A stretch of 64,000 nucleotides of DNA from Pseudomonas sp. Teo4 (GCF_034387475.1 NZ_JAXCIL010000001.1:806001-870000), one strand, 5' to 3'; counted from the first letter of the stretch, positions 15,582 to 24,822 are shown. Notes: generated by a model from the sequence alone, not told the origin. Numbers and translations are program-made.

Positions 15582-15942
15582 CCCTGCGCGCACGCCAGAT
15601 GACATAGCCGTAAACGGCAAGGTTGATCAACAGCACCAGCATCCCCAGCAGTAGCTGGATCTGTTCGGTCAACCCGACGGGGTAGATCAACGGCCAGATG
15701 TAGTGCTCGACGAAGCCACCTTGATAACCGGCGTCGCCTGCCGCGCTGCGCATGCGGTTTTCCCAGGCCGTGAGTGGGCAGGCCAGGTGCAGGCATTCGA
15801 CGGCAAGGCCCCAGGCCAGGGCTGGCAGGTGGATGAGCAAGGCGCGAGGCCAGCGAAGTACCAGCAGGCCGCCGAACAGCACCCAAAGGATGAAGGCCAG
15901 GTGCAGGAGGACCAGGGTGTCGGCAGCTAGGCGAAAGAGCAT
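15571..15942 (-). CDS. DUF2784 family membrane protein
   Basis: 123 residues with four hydrophobic segments. The DUF2784 pattern is visible: LLHLAFILWV, the LECLHLACPLTAWEN-like centre (here VECLHLACPLTAWE), GGFVEHYIWPLIYP, and a last helix before a basic tail. Function of the family is unknown; the conserved Cys/His centre within the membrane might bind a cofactor. It overlaps the tam gene tail to tail by 11 bases. Confidence 0.88.
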   Translation of the reverse strand: MLFRLAADTLVLLHLAFILWVLFGGLLVLRWPRALLIHLPALAWGLAVECLHLACPLTAWENRMRSAAGDAGYQGGFVEHYIWPLIYPVGLTEQIQLLLGMLVLLINLAVYGYVIWRARRVSG

Positions 15943-16110
15943 GGGGGCTTATCGCTGGGGGCGGTAACCGACAGCATAAGGCAATTGGTGGGAGTGTACG
16001 GGCCTCATCGCCGCGGTTCGTCGCCACGACAAGCTGGCTCCCACAGGTAGTGCAGTGATCTCAAGATCAGCGCGGTCTATGTGGGGGCAACTGATTGTGT
16101 TGCTGGTACC

Positions 16111-16180
16111 GGCCTCATCGCCGGCAAGCCGGCTCCTACAGGAATGCGCTGTCCCTGTGGGAGCCGGCTTGCCGGCGATG
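16111..16180. repeat. REP pair (BIME)
   Basis: GGCCTCATCGCCGGCAAGCC and its inverted partner at 16158-16180 flank a short spacer just after the amidase stop. A more degenerate single copy lies at about 16001-16050 on the same side. Confidence 0.88.
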
Positions 16181-16187
16181 CTTTTAC

Positions 16188-17891
16188 TCAGCCCAGCGCG
16201 GGGGTGCGCGGCGGAATCATGCGGCGCGAACCGGTCGCCTCGAACGCCGCGCCGAAGCTCAGCAAGGCGTTGTCGGAGTACGCGCGACCGGCGAAGGTCA
16301 GGCCTACCGGCATGCCGATGTCGGCCATGATGCCCATCGGCACGGTGACGGTCGGCACGCCCAGGTGACGGATCGCCAGGTTGCCGTTGGCCACCCAGAT
16401 ACCGTTGCTCCAGGCGATGTCCGCCGAAGCCGGGTTGACGTCGGCATCGGCCGGGCCCACATCGGCCACGGTGGGGAACAGCACCGCGTCCAGGCCCAGA
16501 TTGTCCATCCAGTCTTCCAGGTCCAGCTTGCGGGTTTTTTCCAGCCCGCGCAGGCCGTCGGGCAGGGTTTCGATCTGGTCCCAGGTCTTCAGGCCGCGCG
16601 TGGCCATGTTGACGTATTCGTCCATGCCAGCGGCGAGGTCGTCCTCACGGTTGGGCAGGGTGCCAGGGTCGTGGGGGAAGATCTGCGGGCCATCGACGTC
16701 GGCCAGGCGGTTGAGCTTGGGGTCGTTGTTGGCGCGCAGGAAATCGTCGAAGCCCCAGCCGGACAGCTCCCACAGTTCGTCGTGGAGGAACTCTTTGCTG
16801 ACGATGCCGCGGTTGTACACGGTCGGTGCGCCCGGGCGGTCGCCTTCGCAGTTGGACACCAGTGGGAAGTCCACTTCGACCACTTCGGCACCGGCCGCTT
16901 CCAGGGCCTGGCGCGCCTGCTGCCACAGGTCGATGACGGTGGCGCGGGTGTTGATGCGCTGGCCGGTCGGGCCGCCGATGCCAGGCTTCTCGGAGGTGCC
17001 GGCCTCAGGGTCGGCATTGATGTACATGCGCGGCACGCCGAAACGCTTGCCCTTGAGCGCGCTGGCGTCAACTGCCAGGTCCAGGTACGAGGTCGGGCGC
17101 ACGCTCGAGGCCGCGGGAATCGGTACCCAGGGTTGCAGGCGCCACAGGTCGCCACGCTTGTCGGCGTCGTCGACCACCACGACATCCAGAATTTCCAGCA
17201 GGTCGGCCATGGTCCGCGCATAAGGCACCACCACATCCATGGTCGGGGTCAGCGGCCAGTTGCCACGCACCGAAATCACCCCGCGCGAAGGGGTGTAGGC
17301 GCACAGGCCGTTGTTCGAGGCCGGGCCGCGGCCACTGGACCAGGTTTCCTCGGCCAGGCCGAAGGCGCTGAAGCTGGCGGCGGTGGCGGTGCCAGCACCG
17401 TTGGACGAGCCGGAGGCGAACGGTGCGGTCAGGTAGTTGGCGTTGTACGGGCTTTCGGCACGGCCGTAGACGCCGCGCTGCATGCCGCCGTTGGCCATGG
17501 GTGGCATGTTGGTCTTGCCCAGGCACACCGCACCGGCGGCGCGCAGGCGCTCGATGGTGAAGGCGTCGCGCTGGGCGACCAGGTCCTTGAAGGCCGGGCT
17601 GCCGGATGCGGCGGTCAGGCCTTTGACCAGGTAGCTGTCCTTGGCGGTGTAGGGGATGCCATCCAGCGGGCTCAGGGTCTGGCCCTTGGCGCGGCGCGCG
17701 TCGGAGGCTTCAGCCTCCTTGAGGGCCTCTGGGTTGCGCACGACCACGGCATTAAGGGCAGTGGCGGTGTCGGCTCCATCGTAGGCGTCGATACGCGCCT
17801 GGTAGGCCTTGACCAGCTCGACCGCCGTCGTGCGGCCCGACTCGAGCGCGTCGCGCAGCTCGGCAATGGAAACCTCGGTTACCTCGATCAT
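16188..17891 (-). CDS. Amidase signature family enzyme
   Basis: 567 residues from ATG 17891; an upstream extension to 18026 lacks a ribosome site. The Ser-cisSer-Lys triad can be placed: Lys84 in IPYTAKDSY, the cis-Ser in ASGSSNGAG (162/163) and the nucleophile Ser186 in TWSSGRGPASNNG. The SSGRGPA version of the usual DGSIRxPA is unusual. Members hydrolyse small amides or aryl amides. The length and long C-terminal part place it with uncharacterised Pseudomonas amidases rather than GatA. The downstream side is marked by REP elements. Confidence 0.9.
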   Translation of the reverse strand: MIEVTEVSIAELRDALESGRTTAVELVKAYQARIDAYDGADTATALNAVVVRNPEALKEAEASDARRAKGQTLSPLDGIPYTAKDSYLVKGLTAASGSPAFKDLVAQRDAFTIERLRAAGAVCLGKTNMPPMANGGMQRGVYGRAESPYNANYLTAPFASGSSNGAGTATAASFSAFGLAEETWSSGRGPASNNGLCAYTPSRGVISVRGNWPLTPTMDVVVPYARTMADLLEILDVVVVDDADKRGDLWRLQPWVPIPAASSVRPTSYLDLAVDASALKGKRFGVPRMYINADPEAGTSEKPGIGGPTGQRINTRATVIDLWQQARQALEAAGAEVVEVDFPLVSNCEGDRPGAPTVYNRGIVSKEFLHDELWELSGWGFDDFLRANNDPKLNRLADVDGPQIFPHDPGTLPNREDDLAAGMDEYVNMATRGLKTWDQIETLPDGLRGLEKTRKLDLEDWMDNLGLDAVLFPTVADVGPADADVNPASADIAWSNGIWVANGNLAIRHLGVPTVTVPMGIMADIGMPVGLTFAGRAYSDNALLSFGAAFEATGSRRMIPPRTPALG

Positions 17892-18026
17892 GCTTTCACC
17901 AAAATTGTGCAGGTGGGTACTAATGCGAGGAGTGTACAAGAAGGTCTGGCTGGAAGCAGATTTGCGCGGCAGAAATGGTTTTTTGCAGGCGGGCATTGAT
18001 GGGGCCGCCGGGCGGCCCCGGTGCAC

Positions 18027-18866
18027 TCAGGCCAGGTCAGCCGCCGAGTGCCGTTCCGCCACCTGGCTGGCTTCGTCGCCCCAGGTGCGGTTGACCCGGG
18101 TGCCGCGCTGCACCGCCGGGCGTTGAGCGATTTCTTCGGCCCAGCGTTGAACGTTCGGGTATTCCTCCACCGCCAGGAACTCTGCGGCGCCATACAGGTT
18201 GCCGCGTACCAGTTGGCCGTACCAGGGCCACACGGCGATGTCGGCGATGCTGTATTCATCGCCACCCAGGTAACGGCTTTCGGCCAGACGGCGGTCCAGC
18301 ACGTCGAGCTGGCGCTTGGCTTCCATGGTGAAGCGGTTGATGGCGTATTCGAACTTCTCCGGGGCATACACATAGAAGTGGCCGAACCCACCGCCCAGGT
18401 AGGGGGCCGCGCCCATCTGCCAGAACAGCCAGTTCAAGGTTTCGGTACGGGCAGCGGGGGACTTGGGCAGCAAGGCCCCGAACTTCTCTGCAAGGTAGAG
18501 CAGGATCGAACCTGACTCGAACACCCGTACCGCAGGCTCGACACTGCGGTCGAGCAGGGCAGGGATCTTCGAATTCGGGTTGACTTGCACGAAGCCACTG
18601 GAGAACTGGTCGCCCTCACCAATGCGGATCAGCCAGGCATCGTACTCGGCGCCGGTGTGGCCCAGGGCGAGCAACTCTTCGAGCAGGATGGTGACCTTGA
18701 CGCCGTTCGGCGTGGCCAGGGAGTACAGCTGCAAGGGGTGTTTGCCCACCGGCAGGTCCTTGTCGTGGGTCGGGCCGGCGACAGGGCGGTTGATGCTGGC
18801 GAACTGGCCGCCGGAAGCGGCTTCGTTGCGCCAGACCTTGGGCGGGACGTAGGGGTGCTTGCTCAT
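18027..18866 (-). CDS. yghU: Glutathione S-transferase family, disulfide-bond oxidoreductase YghU type
   Basis: 279 residues (E. coli YghU 288). The long N-terminal extension with YVPPKVW, then INRPVAG, HPLQLYSLATPNGVKVTILLEE, the glutathione-binding NPNSKIPAL and FESGSILLYLAEK are typical of the Nu class. The enzyme binds two glutathiones and reduces disulfides or organic peroxides. ATG 18866 has GGAG 10 bases upstream. It is transcribed toward the amidase with 136 bases between them, so a shared transcript is possible. Confidence 0.93.
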   Translation of the reverse strand: MSKHPYVPPKVWRNEAASGGQFASINRPVAGPTHDKDLPVGKHPLQLYSLATPNGVKVTILLEELLALGHTGAEYDAWLIRIGEGDQFSSGFVQVNPNSKIPALLDRSVEPAVRVFESGSILLYLAEKFGALLPKSPAARTETLNWLFWQMGAAPYLGGGFGHFYVYAPEKFEYAINRFTMEAKRQLDVLDRRLAESRYLGGDEYSIADIAVWPWYGQLVRGNLYGAAEFLAVEEYPNVQRWAEEIAQRPAVQRGTRVNRTWGDEASQVAERHSAADLA

Positions 18867-18966
18867 GTGCGGATCTCCTGCAAAGACCTGCATCTATGCC
18901 ATGGGTTGGGCGCGCAGGGCAAATGCAACGGACGCGGGCGCAGGATGCATGCGGGGGGACTGTGTT

Positions 18967-19040
18967 GGCCGCATCGCCGGCAAGCCAGTTCCCACAGGGA
19001 CAGCGCATTCCTGTAGGAGCTGGCTTGCCGGCGATGAGGC
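18967..19040. repeat. REP pair (BIME)
   Basis: GGCCGCATCGCCGGCAAGCC and the inverted GGCTTGCCGGCGATGAGGC face each other just downstream of the flavoprotein gene. Confidence 0.88.
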
Positions 19041-19042
19041 CT

Positions 19043-20248
19043 TCACGCAACCGGAATGGTCGGGTCTGCCGCTGCCAACGCTGCCGCGCGGTCGCTGGCG
19101 GCCGGTGGGTAGATCCAGATCGAGTTGATCTGGTGCTTCAGCACCTTGGCCTCGGCCTTGTCGGTTGGTGGCGACACCGTGCGCTCCCAGCCTTCGGTAT
19201 ACACCGCACCCCACGCCCCGAGGTCGAGGCAGGTCACGTACTTGGGCTGGCTGTAAGTCATGGGGGGCACGCCAATCAGTTCGGCCGCGGCGTTGTTGCC
19301 TGCATAACGGCCCAGCGGAATGGCATGCTGACAAGACATCACGGCGTAGTTGCCCGCGTCATCACAGGCGGCATAGGCCACGTCGCCGGCCGCGTACACG
19401 GCATCGTTGCCTTTGACCTTGAGGTTGCCGTCCACATGCAGGCGGCCTTGGCGGTCGCGTTCGCCGCTGATTTGCTCCGTGAGCGGGTTGGCCTTGAAGC
19501 CGACGGTCCAGATCACCGTGTTGGTATCGATACGCTGGCCGTTGTCGAGCACCACGCCGTCACGGTCCACCGAGGCCACCGTGGCGCCGCAGATCCATTC
19601 GATACCGAGTGCTTCCGAAGCCTGCTCGATGGCCGGGCGTATGCCCTCGCCCAGGGCAGCGCCGATCTTCACGCCACGATCGACCACGACGACCCGCAGC
19701 TTGGCCTGTTCCCCGAGGATAGCGTGCAGGCGCGCTGGCAATTCGGTGGCCGTCTCGATACCGGTAAAGCCGCCACCGGCCACCACCACGGTGTTGCGTG
19801 CCGGGGTTTCCGGTTGGTCGGCCAGTGATTTCAGGTGCTGCTCAAGGCGTGCGGCGCTGTCGATCTTGTCGACATCGAACACATGGTCGATACCGACCAT
19901 GGCCGGGCGGTTGAGCACGCTGCCACAGGCCATGATCAGCCGGTCGTACTTAAGGCTGCACTCGGTGCCGCTCAGGGTGTGGTAGCTCACGCGCCTGGCG
20001 TCTTCGTCGATGTGGTACGCGGTGCCTTGCACGAAGCGCACGTTCACGGCGTCGAACAGCGCTTGCAAGGGGGCGGCCATGGTGTGCACGTCGGGCTCAT
20101 AGAAGCGGGGGCGTACATGCAGCTCGGCCTGCGGGGCCAGCAGCGTCACCTCGACATCCTTGCGATCGTGCAGGTCCAGCTGGCGTATGGCGCTCAGGGC
20201 GCTCCAGAGGCCAGCGAAGCCCGCGCCAATGATCAGGATATTGTTCAT
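19043..20248 (-). CDS. FAD-dependent pyridine nucleotide oxidoreductase (type II NADH dehydrogenase-like)
   Basis: 401 residues from ATG 20248 (AGGAG 8 bases upstream). The FAD fold is at residues 3-20 (ILIIGAGFAGLWSA), the NAD(P)H fold at VVVAGGGFTGIETA, and the second FAD motif at VYAAGDVAYA. The C-terminal CLDLGAWGAV block matches NDH-2-like enzymes that pass electrons from NADH to quinones without pumping protons. The C-terminal membrane-anchoring helix is not obvious, so a soluble dehydrogenase role is possible. Confidence 0.88.
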   Translation of the reverse strand: MNNILIIGAGFAGLWSALSAIRQLDLHDRKDVEVTLLAPQAELHVRPRFYEPDVHTMAAPLQALFDAVNVRFVQGTAYHIDEDARRVSYHTLSGTECSLKYDRLIMACGSVLNRPAMVGIDHVFDVDKIDSAARLEQHLKSLADQPETPARNTVVVAGGGFTGIETATELPARLHAILGEQAKLRVVVVDRGVKIGAALGEGIRPAIEQASEALGIEWICGATVASVDRDGVVLDNGQRIDTNTVIWTVGFKANPLTEQISGERDRQGRLHVDGNLKVKGNDAVYAAGDVAYAACDDAGNYAVMSCQHAIPLGRYAGNNAAAELIGVPPMTYSQPKYVTCLDLGAWGAVYTEGWERTVSPPTDKAEAKVLKHQINSIWIYPPAASDRAAALAAADPTIPVA

Positions 20249-20441
20249 CGTTGTGCTCCTGAAAGTCGGGCTAACAGCGTAGTACGGGTTGATCGACCCC
20301 GACAGGCGCCCGTCGTCGGACGGTGCTCCTAACAGCCACACTGTTGCGCAAGGCTGCGTGGTAACTGTGCTGGTCCATGGCAAAGAAATGCCTTTATGCT
20401 GTTACTAAATATGTCTAGAACGCCTGAAGAAGGAAGCTGCA

Positions 20442-21329
20442 ATGCCGCTCAAGGACCTGCTGATCGCCCTGGTGGTGATCGTCGCGTGGGGAGTCAACTT
20501 CGTGGTCATCAAGGTCGGCCTCGACGGCCTGCCGCCGATGCTGCTGGGGGCGTTGCGCTTCGTGTTGGTGGCGTTTCCAGCAATTCTGCTGGTCAAGCGG
20601 CCCAAGTTGCCTTGGCGCTGGTTGATCGCCTACGGCGCAACCATCTCCCTGGGCCAGTTCGCCTTTCTCTTCCAGGCCATGTACAGCGGCATGCCACCGG
20701 GGCTGGCCTCGTTGGTGTTGCAGTCCCAGGCGTTCTTCACCCTCGGTTTCGCTGCGCTGTTTCTGGGTGAACGGCTGCGCCTGGCCAGTGTGCTGGGGCT
20801 GTTGGTGGCGGCCAGCGGCCTGGCGCTGATCGGTAGTGAGGACAGCGGACACGTTCCGATGGTGGCACTGTTGCTGACATTGTGCGGCGGTGCGATGTGG
20901 GGCCTGGGCAACATCATTACCCGGCGCTTCGGTTCGGTGGACCTGGTGGCGCTGGTGATCTGGGGCGGTTTGATTCCACCGCTGCCGTTCCTGGCACTGT
21001 CGTGGTGGCTGGAGGGGCCCGAGCGTATCGGCCATGCCTTGGCCAATATCAGCTGGAGTTCAGTGCTGGCCCTGGTCTACCTGGCCTTTGTCGCCACCAT
21101 GCTGGGCTACAGCCTGTGGAGCAAGCTGCTGTCGCGCCACCCGGCGGGCAAGGTGGCACCGTTCTCGTTGCTGGTTCCGGTGATTGGCTTGAGCTCTTCG
21201 GCCTGGCTGCTGGGTGAACGGCTGACTGACGTACAAGGTTGGGGCGCGTTGTTGGTGATGCTCGGGCTGCTGGTCAATGTGTTCGGGCCAAAGCTCGGGC
21301 AGCGGTTGAGGGCGGCCAGCGCGCAATAA
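20442..21329 (+). CDS. EamA-family DMT exporter (O-acetylserine/cysteine exporter-like)
   Basis: 295 residues with ten hydrophobic segments arranged as two EamA repeats (residues 5-140 and 150-285). The first repeat starts WGVNFVVIKVGLDGLPP. EamA proteins export amino acids or metabolites with protons; the loops around FQAMYSGMPPGLASLVLQ resemble the YdeD/EamA subgroup. ATG 20442 follows GAAGGAAG. Divergent from the flavoprotein with a 190-base gap. Substrate not determined. Confidence 0.9.
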   Translation: MPLKDLLIALVVIVAWGVNFVVIKVGLDGLPPMLLGALRFVLVAFPAILLVKRPKLPWRWLIAYGATISLGQFAFLFQAMYSGMPPGLASLVLQSQAFFTLGFAALFLGERLRLASVLGLLVAASGLALIGSEDSGHVPMVALLLTLCGGAMWGLGNIITRRFGSVDLVALVIWGGLIPPLPFLALSWWLEGPERIGHALANISWSSVLALVYLAFVATMLGYSLWSKLLSRHPAGKVAPFSLLVPVIGLSSSAWLLGERLTDVQGWGALLVMLGLLVNVFGPKLGQRLRAASAQ

Positions 21330-21429
21330 GTGCAAACACATCCGTGGTCTGTTGCAACGGGCAGGCTCCGCGTTCGAGCAGGGCCTTTGTTAAACTTGGC
21401 CTCTTTTGCCAGGCCCACGGAGCACTCCC

Positions 21430-21750
21430 ATGATCATATCCACCACCAGCCAGCTCGAAGGCCGCCCGATTGCCGAGTACCTCGGGGTGGTCAGCTCTGA
21501 ATCGGTGCAGGGCATCAACTTCGTGCGCGATTTCTTCGCACGCTTCCGGGACTTCTTCGGGGGCCGTTCGCAGACCCTGGAAAGCGCATTGCGCGAGGCC
21601 CGCGAGCAAGCCACTGAAGAACTCAAGGCGCGGGCACGGCAGTTGCAAGCCGATGCTGTAGTAGGGGTCGATTTTGAAATCAGTATGCCGTCGGTGCAGG
21701 GCGGCATGGTCGTGGTGTTCGCCACCGGCACGGCGGTGCGCCTGAAATAA
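21430..21750 (+). CDS. YbjQ/DUF74 family protein
   Basis: 106 residues with the family features: N-terminal TTSQLEGRPIAEYLGVV, the ARFRDFFGGRSQTLE loop, a helical REQATEELKARA segment, and the terminal ADAVVGVDFE strand. YbjQ proteins form pentameric rings; a metal-binding role was suggested but the function is not settled. ATG 21430 has GGAG 6 bases upstream. Confidence 0.93.
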   Translation: MIISTTSQLEGRPIAEYLGVVSSESVQGINFVRDFFARFRDFFGGRSQTLESALREAREQATEELKARARQLQADAVVGVDFEISMPSVQGGMVVVFATGTAVRLK

Positions 21751-21890
21751 GGCTTTTTGCCACTGGTCGGGTTCGGGCATTTTGTCCATGCAGTCTGCAA
21801 ATGACTGGCTAGTCTCTTTCTTCAACAGACCGCGTTTTTCTGGGCACTCCATCTGTTTGCCGGCGCGGTCGCCAGTGCAGGGGACAGAGT

Positions 21891-22079
21891 ATGAGCGAAA
21901 CCTATTTCGAAGATATGAACGACGCATTCCCGATCAACAGCCAGGTATGGTGCGGCCAATCGTCGTTTCGCCTGGGTTTCGCCAACATGACCCTGGATGA
22001 GTCCGAACAGCTCAAGCCTGCACATTTGCAGCGCTACAAGAAGGGGCGCTTCACGCCGCGGATACCGTTGAAGAAGTGA
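21891..22079 (+). CDS. Small conserved-looking protein, function unknown
   Basis: 62 residues starting MSETYFEDMNDAFPINSQVW and ending in a basic stretch (RYKKGRFTPRIPLKK). No membrane segment and no known motif. Coding is supported by codon use, GGGGACAGAG ahead of the ATG, and a strong terminator 14 bases after the stop. Confidence 0.7.
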   Translation: MSETYFEDMNDAFPINSQVWCGQSSFRLGFANMTLDESEQLKPAHLQRYKKGRFTPRIPLKK

Positions 22080-22092
22080 TGCTGACCCAAGA

Positions 22093-22115
22093 CCCCGCCG
22101 AACGGCGGGGTTTTT
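22093..22115 (+). terminator. Rho-independent terminator
   Basis: CCCCGCCG (22093-22100) pairs with CGGCGGGG (22103-22110), followed by five T residues. Confidence 0.95.
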
Positions 22116-22222
22116 GTTGCGCTTGCTTGACCCAGCTCATGGCATCCAGGGGTAGCACTCGCCGGTTTTCGGCGATTGTGGTCTTCTTGCGCGGCATGTC
22201 AGAAAAGGAGGATTGTTTTTCC

Positions 22223-22525
22223 ATGCGCATCAGGGAAGAGACCTATTGGCAGTGGGCAGACGCCCAACTGCACAGCCGCAACCATGACGAAGCGCTGAGC
22301 GACGGCACTACGCTCGACGTGCAGGTGCGCCTGTCGCGCCTTGGAGCGACGCAGTTGTTCCTGGGCTTGTACGCCCAGAACGGCAAAGCGTTGCTTGAGG
22401 AGTACTACCCGGCGCGCCCTGGCGAGACCATGACCCGCGCGCTGGTGTGGGGCGTGGACCGTGCACGCGCCTTGGCCACCGGAGCACTGCCGTTGCCAGT
22501 CTCCCGGCAACGCCGTCAAGCCTGA
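22223..22525 (+). CDS. Hypothetical protein, about 100 residues
   Basis: Reads MRIREETYWQWADAQLHSRN, then DVQVRLSRLGATQLFLGLYA and EEYYPARPGETMTRALVWGV. No signal peptide or membrane segment; an alternative start lies at 22197. AAGGAGG sits 11 bases before ATG 22223. The mix of aromatic residues and beta-strand pattern suggests a folded domain that I cannot assign. The last 10 bases overlap the convergent haemoglobin gene. Confidence 0.65.
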   Translation: MRIREETYWQWADAQLHSRNHDEALSDGTTLDVQVRLSRLGATQLFLGLYAQNGKALLEEYYPARPGETMTRALVWGVDRARALATGALPLPVSRQRRQA

Positions 22526-22938
22526 ACGTGGCGAGCATGGGCCGCCTGGACGATACGTTGCGCAGGGACGTGCAACTGGCGTAGCAGGTAGTCGGCGAAC
22601 GCCGGGTCCCAAGGTTGCAGGGCGATGGCGTCGCGCATGCAGGTCAACCAGATGCCGGCGTGCTGCGCATCGATCGGCCACTGCGCATGGAACGACGGGA
22701 TGCCGATCGAACCATAGCGTTCACTGTAGAGTCGCGGCCCGCCCAACCAGCCACTGAGAAAACACGCCAGTTTGTCCCGCGAGCCGCTCAGGTCGCGCGG
22801 ATGCATCTGGCGCACGCTGGCGGCTGCCGGGTTTTCATCCATCAGGCGGTAGAAGTCGTCGACCAGGCGGCGCAGGCCGTCAATGCCGCCCGCAGCCTGG
22901 TAGGAGGCGTCGTCGGTGCCGTATGCGGGAGTGTTCAT
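22516..22938 (-). CDS. Group II truncated haemoglobin
   Basis: 140 residues, the usual size. YQAAGGIDGLRRLVDDFYRL is the start of the 2-on-2 globin fold. RDLSGSRDKLACFLSGWLGGPRLYSERYG is the E-helix and following region with the group II Trp-Gly-Gly. The proximal haem His lies in PSFHAQWPI, and IWLTCM follows. These proteins bind O2, NO or peroxide and have been linked to stress from nitric oxide or peroxide. Adjacent genes give no specific hint. Confidence 0.92.
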   Translation of the reverse strand: MNTPAYGTDDASYQAAGGIDGLRRLVDDFYRLMDENPAAASVRQMHPRDLSGSRDKLACFLSGWLGGPRLYSERYGSIGIPSFHAQWPIDAQHAGIWLTCMRDAIALQPWDPAFADYLLRQLHVPAQRIVQAAHARHVQA

Positions 22939-22984
22939 CGGGGGCTCCAGGGTTCAGAGGCCGACAGTTTAACAGGCATGAAAA

Positions 22985-23008
22985 AGCCCGGCCGTTGCCG
23001 GCCGGGCT
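22985..23008 (-). terminator. Rho-independent terminator of the 23028-23360 gene
   Basis: AGCCCGGCCG (22985-22994) pairs with CGGCCGGGCT (22999-23008); on the - strand the stem is followed by a T-run. Confidence 0.93.
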
Positions 23009-23027
23009 GAAGCAGCGGTGCGTTCGA

Positions 23028-23360
23028 TCAGTTGATCGAATCGATCACCTTGATTGCCTGCCGCTCGCGGGCGGCGGGCCATTCTTGTTGCAGGGTCTGC
23101 AGCACGCGGCCAACGAAGTCGGTGTCGGCTGCGGCCTTCTTGCCAACGTAGCCCTGGCCACGGCGGTAGACCTTGAAGCGGGCGCGCATGCTGGGCAGGT
23201 GCGCTTCGAATTCATCTTCGACAGTGTTGGGCGGCAGACGATCGAGGCGAACCTCACCGGTCTGGCTGACCCACAGCAGGTGGTCGTCGAGGCTGTCCTT
23301 GCGCGCGGCGAACAGCTGGGACAGTTGGTCGATTGTGGGATTGTTGTTCAAGTTCATCAT
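23028..23360 (-). CDS. Conserved hypothetical protein, 110 residues
   Basis: Starts MMNLNNNPTIDQLSQLFAAR and contains LLWVSQTGEVRLDRLP, RARFKVYRRGQGYVG and WPAARERQAIKVIDSIN. It is soluble with alternating helix and strand, has its own terminator, and resembles proteins common in Pseudomonas genomes, but I know no function. Either of two adjacent ATG codons may be used. Confidence 0.75.
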   Translation of the reverse strand: MMNLNNNPTIDQLSQLFAARKDSLDDHLLWVSQTGEVRLDRLPPNTVEDEFEAHLPSMRARFKVYRRGQGYVGKKAAADTDFVGRVLQTLQQEWPAARERQAIKVIDSIN

Positions 23361-23673
23361 AAAGCCCCCATTACCTATTGATTGTGATTTTCACAGTTGG
23401 CGCCACCTCGGTGTAGCGCACTACCACGGCTGCTACAGCAGCATCGCAACAGGGGCTTTCTCACGCTGCCTTTTGGACAGTTCCCTCTCCACGGACGGCC
23501 TGCGTTACCGCGCAGGCCGTCTGGAACACCCTTGCCACCGCTCCCGATCGGGGAGACGGCCTCATCATGCCCAAGGCAGATGAACGGCGTCAACCGTTTT
23601 GTAGTGAATATTTTTTAGCACTACATCTTGTCGGACAATCCGCTCGTGCAGGCCTTTCCAAGGGCGACGAAGG
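23361..23673. other. Intergenic region with two palindromes, no gene recognised
   Basis: ACGGCCTGCG/CGCAGGCCGT form a stem at about 23497-23522. TGTAGTG/CACTACA flank an A/T-rich loop at about 23602-23627. The region lies upstream of the 23028-23360 gene and downstream of ampC. A small RNA is conceivable but I see no clear promoter plus terminator pair. Confidence 0.45.
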
Positions 23674-24822
23674 TCAGTGCGTCGAGCCGGACAGAATCTG
23701 CCAGGCGGCCCGCACCCGCGCCTCGTTGGGGTAGTTGCGGTTGGCAAGCAGCACCACCGCCAAGCCTTCGGAGGGAATGAAGACCGCATAGGCACCAAAG
23801 CCATTGGTCGAGCCGGTTTTGTTGTACCAGGCCTTGCGCAGGGCGGGGCGGGCCGGTACCAGGCGCTGAGTGGCCTGTGGTTCGCGGATCAGCTGGGGGC
23901 TGTTGCCGTCGACCAGGGTTTGCAGGGCGGCCGGGTAAGGGTAGCGCTCCCAGCCCAGGCCCTGTGTCATGGCGCCGACCTGGAAGTAACCCGCCTGGGT
24001 GATCGCGGTAGCCTTCTGCAGGGCAGGGGACAACGTTGAGGGCTGCATGTGCAGACGCACGTAACGCAGCAGGTCGGTGGCGCTGGTCTTGATGCCGTAA
24101 GCCGGGTCGGCATAAGGGCCGGGGTTGACCCGAACGGGCCGGTCTTCGGCGTCATAGCCCTGGGCGTAGAGGCTGCGGGCGCTGGGGGGAACCTGCAGGT
24201 AGGTGTGCTTCAGGCCCATTGTTGCCAGTAGGCCCTGGGTCATCAGTTGGGCGAAAGGCCTGTGCTGGGCACGTGCTGCAAGGTCGCCAAACAGGCCGAT
24301 GCTCGGGTTCGAGTAGCAGCGCTGGGTGCCGCGTTCACTGCGTGGCTGCCACTGGCGGAAGAACGCCAGCACCTGCTTGGACGTCTGCACATCGTCGGGG
24401 AATTGCAAAGGCAGGCAGTCGGCGCTGTAGGCGCCAAGCTCAAGCACGCTGGCTTCGCCCAATGGTGTTCCGGCCAGGGCCGGCTGATAGCGGCGTGCCG
24501 GCGCGGCGAGGTCCAGTTTGCCTTCGGCGCTGGCCAAAGCCGCCAGGGTGGCGGTGTAGGTCTTGCTCAGCGAGCCGACCTCGAACAGGGTGTCGGCACT
24601 GACCGGCGTGCGCGCGGCCTTGTCGGCCACGCCGAAGCTGAAGTAGTGCGCCTGGCCATCCTGGTAGACCCCCACCGCCATGCCGGCGATGCCGTATTGC
24701 TGCATCAACGGGCGGATGGTCTCGGTCACCCGGGTTTGCAGGGCGTCGTCGGCCTGGGCCGTGGTGTGGAGCAGAGCAAGGCTGGTGGCGGCAAGCAGTG
24801 CGGCCTGGCGAAAGCGTGACAT
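23674..24822 (-). CDS. ampC: Class C beta-lactamase
   Basis: 382 residues with a signal peptide (residues 1-24, ending TTAQA). All three active-site motifs are intact: SLSK at 84-87, YSN at 170-172 and KTG at 335-337; LPLQFPDDV is also typical. It is a periplasmic serine hydrolase of cephalosporins and penicillins. No ampR-type LysR gene is adjacent, so the usual divergent AmpR control is absent here. GAYSADC replaces the common TYTAGG near residue 130. Confidence 0.95.
   Translation of the reverse strand: MSRFRQAALLAATSLALLHTTAQADDALQTRVTETIRPLMQQYGIAGMAVGVYQDGQAHYFSFGVADKAARTPVSADTLFEVGSLSKTYTATLAALASAEGKLDLAAPARRYQPALAGTPLGEASVLELGAYSADCLPLQFPDDVQTSKQVLAFFRQWQPRSERGTQRCYSNPSIGLFGDLAARAQHRPFAQLMTQGLLATMGLKHTYLQVPPSARSLYAQGYDAEDRPVRVNPGPYADPAYGIKTSATDLLRYVRLHMQPSTLSPALQKATAITQAGYFQVGAMTQGLGWERYPYPAALQTLVDGNSPQLIREPQATQRLVPARPALRKAWYNKTGSTNGFGAYAVFIPSEGLAVVLLANRNYPNEARVRAAWQILSGSTH

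Noticed and set aside
16095..17999. 634-codon frame on the + strand
   Set aside because: Shadow of the amidase gene on the other strand.
23361..23673. A CsrA-binding small RNA (RsmY/RsmZ type)
   Set aside because: Some GGA triplets occur, but there is no terminator with a T-run and no matching promoter element that I can see.
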